From Elusimicrobiota bacterium (GTDB taxonomy: Bacteria > Elusimicrobiota > Elusimicrobia > UBA1565 > UBA9628): a DNA stretch of 9,473 bases. Under the pieces are notes generated by a model that had not been told where the DNA came from, did no database searches, and was given only the letters and a program-made list of their open reading frames with translations. The stretch lies in NCBI GenBank assembly GCA_023249695.1, contig JAHFCD010000014.1, positions 2,738 through 12,210 on the forward strand, given 5' to 3'. Shown here piece by piece: positions 5,770-9,473 of this stretch. The translations under genes and the position numbers were made by a program. The first letter of the stretch is position 1. The number at the start of each line of letters is the position of its first letter.

Positions 5770-6618
5770 ATGGTCATGAAAGCCGCGGCGAAATTGAGCC
5801 CGCTTTTGGCGTTCGCGCTCCTGTCGAGCTGCGGCGAAGTCACCGTGCGCACCGACATCCCGTCGGCTTACGGCGCGCCGGCTCCGGGCACCTCGCCGCT
5901 GGCGCCGGGCGAGACCCGGCTCGATCCGGCGATCTCGACGGCGCTGATCAAGCTCGCCGAGGACCGCCGCAGCCTCAAGCGCGACCTGACCAAGATCGAG
6001 GGCACGCCGATCGCGGACATCCTGACGGTCGGCTCGCCGATCGGGTATTCGCTGCGCAACCGCTTCCTGAACGTCGGCATCCCGCTCGGCGACGCCTTCG
6101 CCACCAGCACGGATCCCGCCTTCCGCGCCCAGCTGCTCGAGCTCTCGCGCTGGGACCGCGACGGGGAATCCCGCGCCGCGGCGCTGATCGCGCTGGCGCG
6201 CACGCACGACCTCAAGTATCTTCAGGTCTTCAATGAGGCGCTGATCCATCTCGATCCGGCGGTGCGCTTCGGCGCGCTCGAGGCGCTCGTCGTCTTCGAG
6301 CACCCGCGCGAGGCGATGCCGCTGCTGGCCGCCGCCTCCGAGCGCGACACCGAGCCCTTGCTGCGCGTGTACGCCTCGGCGGGCCTGGCGCGCATGGGCG
6401 ACGTCGCGGGGCTGCACCGCGTGCGCGCCTTCCTCGACAATCCCTCGTGGGTGGTCAAGGCCATGGCCGCCAAGTACCTGGGCGAGCTCGGCGGCGCCGA
6501 GGACTACGATCTTCTGCTTCGGCGCGTCGACGGAGAGGTCGGCAACGACTTCGTCGTCGCCGAGTACTGCGTCTCGGCGCTGAAGCTGTGGCCGAAGAAG
6601 AAGGCGGCGGGCCGATGA
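5770..6618 (+). CDS. HEAT-repeat-like lipoprotein, first gene of the envelope operon
   Basis: A 282-residue protein with a lipoprotein signal: a short positive N-terminus, hydrophobic LLAFALL, then the lipobox LSSC with C21 as the lipidated residue. Gly at +2 is compatible with outer-membrane sorting under the E. coli rule. The start at 5770 is preceded by GAAAGGA (5752-5758); an ATG two codons later is possible, while a GTG at 5734 would spoil the signal peptide. After a Pro/Gly linker (24-50), residues 52-275 are almost wholly helical and show HEAT/armadillo-like pairs: SRAAALIALARTHDLKYL (134-151), VRFGALEALVVF (165-176), YASAGLARMGD (201-211) and KAMAAKYLGELGG (230-242). Such repeats serve as protein-binding scaffolds. 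It is clearly homologous to the next gene along most of its length. Its location and its linkage to ExbB/ExbD/TonB suggest a periplasm-facing partner of that motor; this is inference, and no named family was recognised. Confidence 0.85.
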   Translation: MVMKAAAKLSPLLAFALLSSCGEVTVRTDIPSAYGAPAPGTSPLAPGETRLDPAISTALIKLAEDRRSLKRDLTKIEGTPIADILTVGSPIGYSLRNRFLNVGIPLGDAFATSTDPAFRAQLLELSRWDRDGESRAAALIALARTHDLKYLQVFNEALIHLDPAVRFGALEALVVFEHPREAMPLLAAASERDTEPLLRVYASAGLARMGDVAGLHRVRAFLDNPSWVVKAMAAKYLGELGGAEDYDLLLRRVDGEVGNDFVVAEYCVSALKLWPKKKAAGR

Positions 6619-7454
6619 AGGCTCTTTTGGGCGCCGTCCTCTTCGCGCTGCCGCTCGCGGCCCGCGCGGCCGAGCCCGTCCCCGTGAACCTGAGCGCGGA
6701 CACGAGCCTGCTGTTCTCGCTCGAGCCGCTGACGATCACGGCGCCGCGCGTCAAGCAGGAGGACCTGATCGACCCGCGCATCAACGCGCACCTGCTCCGC
6801 CTCCTGCAGCAGCGCATGGACGCCCGTCCCGATACGCTCGCTTCGAGCGACGCCTCGCTGTTCAACCTGAGCCGCCTATCCACCTTGACCGGGTACTCGC
6901 TCAAGACGCGCTACACCGAGATCGGCTTCCTCCTCACCGAAGGCCTCGCGGGCACCAAGGACTATCAGCTCCAGCGCGAGCTCGAGAACGCGGCGCGCCT
7001 GGCCAAGAACGTGCAGACGCGCGCCGCGGCCCTCGTCGCGCTCGCCTACTCCAAGGACCTGCGCTACCTGACCCTCTTCCAGGGCGCGCTGAACGATCAG
7101 AACGTCACCGTGCGCTTCGCCGCGCTCGAGTCCCTGCTCATCCTCGGCGACCGGTCGATCCAGCTCCAGCTCGGCGGCTCCGCGCGCAACGACCAGTCCG
7201 TCGCCGTGCAGATCTACGCCGCGGCCGGCATGTGGCGCATGGGCGACAGCTTCGGCAAGGAGATCCTGCTGCGCTTCCTCGATCACCAGGACTGGTTCGC
7301 GCGGGCGATGGCGGCGTACTACATCGGGGAGATGGGCGGCGGCTATGAGTACCGGCGCCTGATCCAGTACCTGACCCGCGAGGCCGATCCGTCGACGCGC
7401 GCGGAGATGGCGACCGCGCTCATGAAACTCCACCCCCGGAAGGATGAGCCTTGA
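6615..7454 (+). CDS. Periplasmic HEAT-repeat-like protein, paralogue of the upstream lipoprotein
   Basis: A 279-residue protein whose ATG overlaps the preceding stop (ATGA), with GAAGG at 6600-6604. MKALLGAVLFALPLAARAAEP is an ordinary signal peptide with likely cleavage after ARA at residue 18. There is no lipobox cysteine, so unlike its neighbour it should be soluble in the periplasm. Alignment by eye to the upstream protein is nearly gap-free: TGYSLKTR (92-99), TRAAALVALAYSKDLRYL (135-152), VRFAALESLLIL (166-177), YAAAGMWRMGD (201-211) and RAMAAYYIGEMGG (230-242) fall within one residue of their counterparts. This indicates tandem duplication followed by divergence. The repeats are degenerate HEAT/ARM-like helical pairs. 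Its stop overlaps the TTG start of the ExbB-like gene, so production is tied to the channel. Function beyond a scaffold role is unknown. Confidence 0.85.
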   Translation: MKALLGAVLFALPLAARAAEPVPVNLSADTSLLFSLEPLTITAPRVKQEDLIDPRINAHLLRLLQQRMDARPDTLASSDASLFNLSRLSTLTGYSLKTRYTEIGFLLTEGLAGTKDYQLQRELENAARLAKNVQTRAAALVALAYSKDLRYLTLFQGALNDQNVTVRFAALESLLILGDRSIQLQLGGSARNDQSVAVQIYAAAGMWRMGDSFGKEILLRFLDHQDWFARAMAAYYIGEMGGGYEYRRLIQYLTREADPSTRAEMATALMKLHPRKDEP

Positions 7455-8044
7455 ATAACAGCCCCTTGATGGCGTTGGCGCTCACCGGCGGCGGCTGGGT
7501 CATCTGGGCTCTGATCCTGAGCTCGATCGGCGGCGTCGCCGTGGCCTACGACCGCTGGAATCTCCTGAAGGAAGAGTCGAAGGCGCTCGCGTCCCTGCGC
7601 CCCGTGTTCCTCGCCGCGCTCGCCGCGGGAGACCACGACGCGGCCGACAAGGCCGTCAAGGCCAATCCCGGCGCGGCGTCCCGCGTCCTGTCCGAGCCGG
7701 AGAACCTGGAGGCCGCGCTGTCCGACGAGAGGCGCCACCTCGAGGGACGCCTGCTGTGGCTGGGCACCCTCGGCAACAACGCACCGTTCGTCGGCTTGTT
7801 CGGCACCGTCTTGGGCGTGATCAAGGCCTTTCATGACCTCGCCGAGTCCGGCGCGGGCCCGGAGGTCGTCATGGCGGGCCTCTCCGAGGCGTTGGTCGCT
7901 ACCGCGGTCGGACTGCTCGTCGCGATCCCGTCCGTGCTCGCCTTCAATTTCCTGCAGAAGAAGCTGCGCGACCTGCTCTCCGAAACGGAGGCGCTCGGCC
8001 AGCGCTACCACGCCGTCCGGACTTCTCATGCGCGCCACCGATGA
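7451..8044 (+). CDS. MotA/TolQ/ExbB-family proton channel subunit
   Basis: A 197-residue inner-membrane protein. It starts at a TTG that overlaps the previous stop (TTGA); GGAAGGAT at 7438-7445 supports this over the in-frame ATG at 7469. Helix 1 spans about 15-34, followed by a short cytoplasmic domain. Helix 2 carries the family signature GNNAPFVGLFGTVLGVIKAF (108-127), and helix 3 holds EALVATAVGLLVAIPSVLAF (146-165). T119 and T151 match the pore-lining threonines of E. coli ExbB (T148, T181). The family forms pentamers around an ExbD/TolR dimer and converts proton flow into movement of TonB or TolA. The length is on the short side, mostly because the N-terminal and loop regions are reduced. 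ExbB rather than TolQ is favoured because a TonB-like, not TolA-like, protein is encoded two genes on and no tolB/pal genes are present. Confidence 0.93.
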   Translation: MNNSPLMALALTGGGWVIWALILSSIGGVAVAYDRWNLLKEESKALASLRPVFLAALAAGDHDAADKAVKANPGAASRVLSEPENLEAALSDERRHLEGRLLWLGTLGNNAPFVGLFGTVLGVIKAFHDLAESGAGPEVVMAGLSEALVATAVGLLVAIPSVLAFNFLQKKLRDLLSETEALGQRYHAVRTSHARHR

Positions 8045-8429
8045 CGCCGACGGGCCGATCACCGGAATCAACGTCACGCCCCTCGTCGACGTCGTCCTCG
8101 TCGTCATGATCATCTTCATGGCGACGGCCCCGATGATCGCGCGTCGCGCGATCCGCGTCGAGGTCCCGAAGGTCGCCAAGTCGGACAAGTCCGCCACCGA
8201 CGCGCTCGCCGTCGCGCTGAACGGCAAGCGCGAGCTCACCTTGTCGGGAAAACCCACGACGCTCGCCGACCTGAAGAAAATCCTGACCGCCGCGACCTCG
8301 CTCAAGCCGGACCAACCCGTGACCCTGTCGGCCGACAAGACGCTTCCCTACGGGGACATCGCGGAGCTCCTCGACACGGTGCGTTCCGCCGGCGTCAAGA
8401 AGGTCGGCCTGGAGGTCCAGCGCAAGTGA
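8028..8429 (+). CDS. ExbD/TolR-family proton channel subunit
   Basis: A 133-residue protein overlapping the ExbB-like gene by 17 bases. The ATG at 8028 puts the signature at the expected place. A short cytoplasmic tail is followed by INVTPLVDVVLVVMIIFMAT (14-33), a single membrane helix whose D21 is the proton-carrying aspartate (D25 in E. coli ExbD, D23 in TolR). The periplasmic domain (about 45-133) contains the usual beta-alpha blocks, including PVTLSADKTLPYGDIAELLD, and ends in VKKVGLEVQ. It should form a dimer inside the ExbB-like pentamer. The TonB-family gene begins at a GTG overlapping the stop (GTGA), and the ribosome binding site for that gene (GGAGGT, 8411-8416) lies within this coding region. 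Confidence 0.93.
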   Translation: MRATDDADGPITGINVTPLVDVVLVVMIIFMATAPMIARRAIRVEVPKVAKSDKSATDALAVALNGKRELTLSGKPTTLADLKKILTAATSLKPDQPVTLSADKTLPYGDIAELLDTVRSAGVKKVGLEVQRK

Positions 8430-9175
8430 CGACGACGGCCAAGAAGCGGGCCCCGGCCCCGCCGCCGCTGCGGCGCTCGCTCGGCATGTCGGCGGGCGTG
8501 CACGCGCTGTTCTTCGCGGCGCTGTGGGTCCTGCCCCGCCTGAGCTGGAACTCGCCGCCGCCCTTCGAGGTCGAGATCACGAGCCCGTTCCTCGGCGACG
8601 GCCCCGCGAAGCTCGGTGCGCCGAAGGCCTTCGTGCCCGGCGTTCCCGCCAAGATCAACGTCGCCGACGTCCCCGCATTGACTCCGGCGACGAAGGCGCC
8701 GGAGCCGCCGAAGGACTGGACGCTTCCGGGCCCGAACACGAAGACGGTCGAGACGCCCGCCCCGCCCGCTCCGACGCCCGGCGGTGCCGTCGGCGGCACG
8801 GGCACCGCGGCCAAGACCGGCGGCTCGGGCGAAGGCTCCGACGACGGCGTGCCCGGCGGGACCGGTCACGGCGGCACGCCGCTGAAGGAATTGCCGCGCC
8901 TGCTCAACCGCGACGAAGTGCTCGCGGGCATGCGCCGCCTCTATCCCGAGAGCGAGCGCCAGGCCGGCCGCGAGGGCGCGGTCGTCATCATGATCCATCT
9001 CGGGACCGACGGCCTGGTCTCGTCCTCCGACATCGCCCGCGCCGCGAGCCCCGCCTTCGACGAAGCCGCCAAAAAAGTCGGCGCCCTGATGCGCTTCTCC
9101 CCCGCGATCGGCCTCAACGGCCTGCCCGTCCCCGTGCGCATGCCCCAGGAAGTCCGTTTCAAGCTGACCGACTGA
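8426..9175 (+). CDS. TonB-family energy transducer
   Basis: A 249-residue protein starting at GTG, with GGAGGT (8411-8416) nine bases upstream. A basic, proline-rich cytoplasmic stub is followed by one membrane helix (about 21-38) containing S22 and H26, the same S-x3-H spacing as the essential S16/H20 of E. coli TonB. Residues 42-155 are a low-complexity Pro/Ala then Gly/Thr-rich stretch able to span the periplasm. Residues 165-249 form the C-terminal domain: RLYPESERQAGREGAVVI (171-188), DGLVSSSDIARAASPAFDEA (195-214), RFSPAIGLNGLPVPV (223-237) and VRFKL (243-247), matching the TonB pattern of YP-x4-A-x-G-x2-G, rF-PA and a final vrF. It would carry ExbB/ExbD energy to an outer-membrane partner. 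No TonB-dependent receptor lies in the window; the two repeat proteins upstream are the visible candidates for partners or regulators. It is the last gene of the operon, ending 6 bases before a long hairpin. Confidence 0.9.
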   Translation: MTTTAKKRAPAPPPLRRSLGMSAGVHALFFAALWVLPRLSWNSPPPFEVEITSPFLGDGPAKLGAPKAFVPGVPAKINVADVPALTPATKAPEPPKDWTLPGPNTKTVETPAPPAPTPGGAVGGTGTAAKTGGSGEGSDDGVPGGTGHGGTPLKELPRLLNRDEVLAGMRRLYPESERQAGREGAVVIMIHLGTDGLVSSSDIARAASPAFDEAAKKVGALMRFSPAIGLNGLPVPVRMPQEVRFKLTD

Positions 9176-9181
9176 TTGTTT

Positions 9182-9252
9182 CGGTGTCAGGCCAACTAAT
9201 TCGTTGAATTCTTTAAGCCAAAGAATTCAACGAATTAGTTGGCCTGACACCG
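9182..9252. repeat. Perfect 33-bp inverted repeat with 5-base loop between convergent genes
   Basis: The arms 9182-9214 and 9220-9252 are exact reverse complements around AAGCC. The outer ends read CGGTGTCAGG and CCTGACACCG; the inner part is AT-rich and has a GAATTC in each arm, unlike the surrounding GC-rich coding DNA. It starts 6 bases after the TonB-family stop and ends directly against the stop codon of the convergent acetyltransferase gene. As RNA it would fold into a very stable hairpin from either strand and could end or protect both transcripts. Its base composition and perfect arms also fit a REP- or MITE-like mobile palindrome. No clear target-site duplication is seen in the flanks. 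Confidence 0.9.
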
Positions 9253-9473
9253 TTACCGGGGGCGGAGCTCGAAGACGACGGTGGGGTCGGGGGAGCCGTC
9301 GGGCTTGAGGCGGTCGAGGCGGCCGGTCATGCGGGCCCCGAGCTTCTCCATCGCGCGGCGCGAGCGGAGGTTGTGCTCGCCGACGTGGAAGAGCGCGGAG
9401 CGCACGGTCTTGAAGGCGTGGTCGAGCATCAGGGTCTTCATCTCGCGGTTGAAATCGCCGCCCCACAGCTTGC
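9253..9473 (-). CDS. GNAT-family N-acetyltransferase, C-terminal part only (cut by window edge)
   Basis: The last 73 or so residues of a protein read on the minus strand, entering from the right edge and ending at a TAA at 9253-9255. The visible part opens with KLWGGDFNREMKTLMLDHAF and continues with VGEHNLRSRRAMEKLGARM. The N-x-R-S-x-R-x-M-E-K-L-G-A pattern is the conserved C-terminal motif of RimJ/RimL-type GNAT acetyltransferases, where the Asn and following helix help bind acetyl-CoA. The ending PDPTVVFELRPR resembles the closing beta strand of the fold. The substrate cannot be told. An internal ATG at 9441 is not the true start because homology continues upstream of it. Its stop codon touches the long inverted repeat. 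Confidence 0.82.
   Translation of the reverse strand, partial: KLWGGDFNREMKTLMLDHAFKTVRSALFHVGEHNLRSRRAMEKLGARMTGRLDRLKPDGSPDPTVVFELRPR

Noticed and set aside
1..9473. CRISPR array, tRNA/rRNA genes, transposase or integrase
   Set aside because: No regularly spaced direct repeats, cloverleaf or rRNA-like stretches, and no transposase or recombinase motifs were found on either strand; the only repeat element is the palindrome at 9182-9252.

Overview
The window is about two-thirds G+C, densely coded, and contains no rRNA, tRNA or CRISPR array. A TonB/ExbB/ExbD set, a lipoprotein and two exported proteins point to a Gram-negative (diderm) bacterium. TTG and GTG starts and stop/start overlaps are frequent. 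The lineage cannot be fixed from this sequence. A GC-rich, environmental, little-cultured group such as Elusimicrobiota or a deltaproteobacterial-type lineage would fit, but that is a low-confidence guess.

Region 1 (3-2178, plus strand): the 3' part of an MgtC/SapB-family membrane protein, then rlmN (23S rRNA/tRNA adenine-C2 methyltransferase). A GAF-like protein is translationally coupled to rlmN by an ATGA overlap.

Region 2 (2208-5514, minus strand): a sensory locus read right to left. It starts with a single-domain Rcp1-like response regulator, followed after 14 bases by a large sensor kinase. The kinase's N-terminal membrane domain is recognisably the ethylene-binding type of plant ETR1 and cyanobacterial receptors, followed by HisKA-HATPase, a receiver, and a second HisKA-HATPase. 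Behind it lies a small secreted four-cysteine protein with its own ribosome binding site. No DNA-binding output domain is encoded here, so signalling probably ends in protein-protein interaction.

Region 3 (5515-5769): a 255-base divergent intergenic stretch with a strong 14-bp hairpin, a short palindrome next to the response-regulator start, and a possible -10 element towards the plus-strand operon.

Region 4 (5770-9175, plus strand): a tightly packed five-gene operon (junctions ATGA, TTGA, 17-nt overlap, GTGA). It encodes a HEAT-repeat-like lipoprotein, a periplasmic paralogue of it, an ExbB/TolQ-type channel, an ExbD/TolR-type protein and a TonB-family transducer. The layout suggests a proton-motive-force-driven cell-envelope machine in which the two repeat proteins are dedicated partners of the motor. 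This, with the ethylene-receptor-like kinase, is the most interesting content of the window.

Region 5 (9182-9473): a perfect 33-bp inverted repeat with a 5-base loop, AT-richer than its surroundings, lies between the end of the TonB gene and the end of a convergent, partial GNAT acetyltransferase gene. It may be a bidirectional terminator, a REP/MITE-like element, or both.
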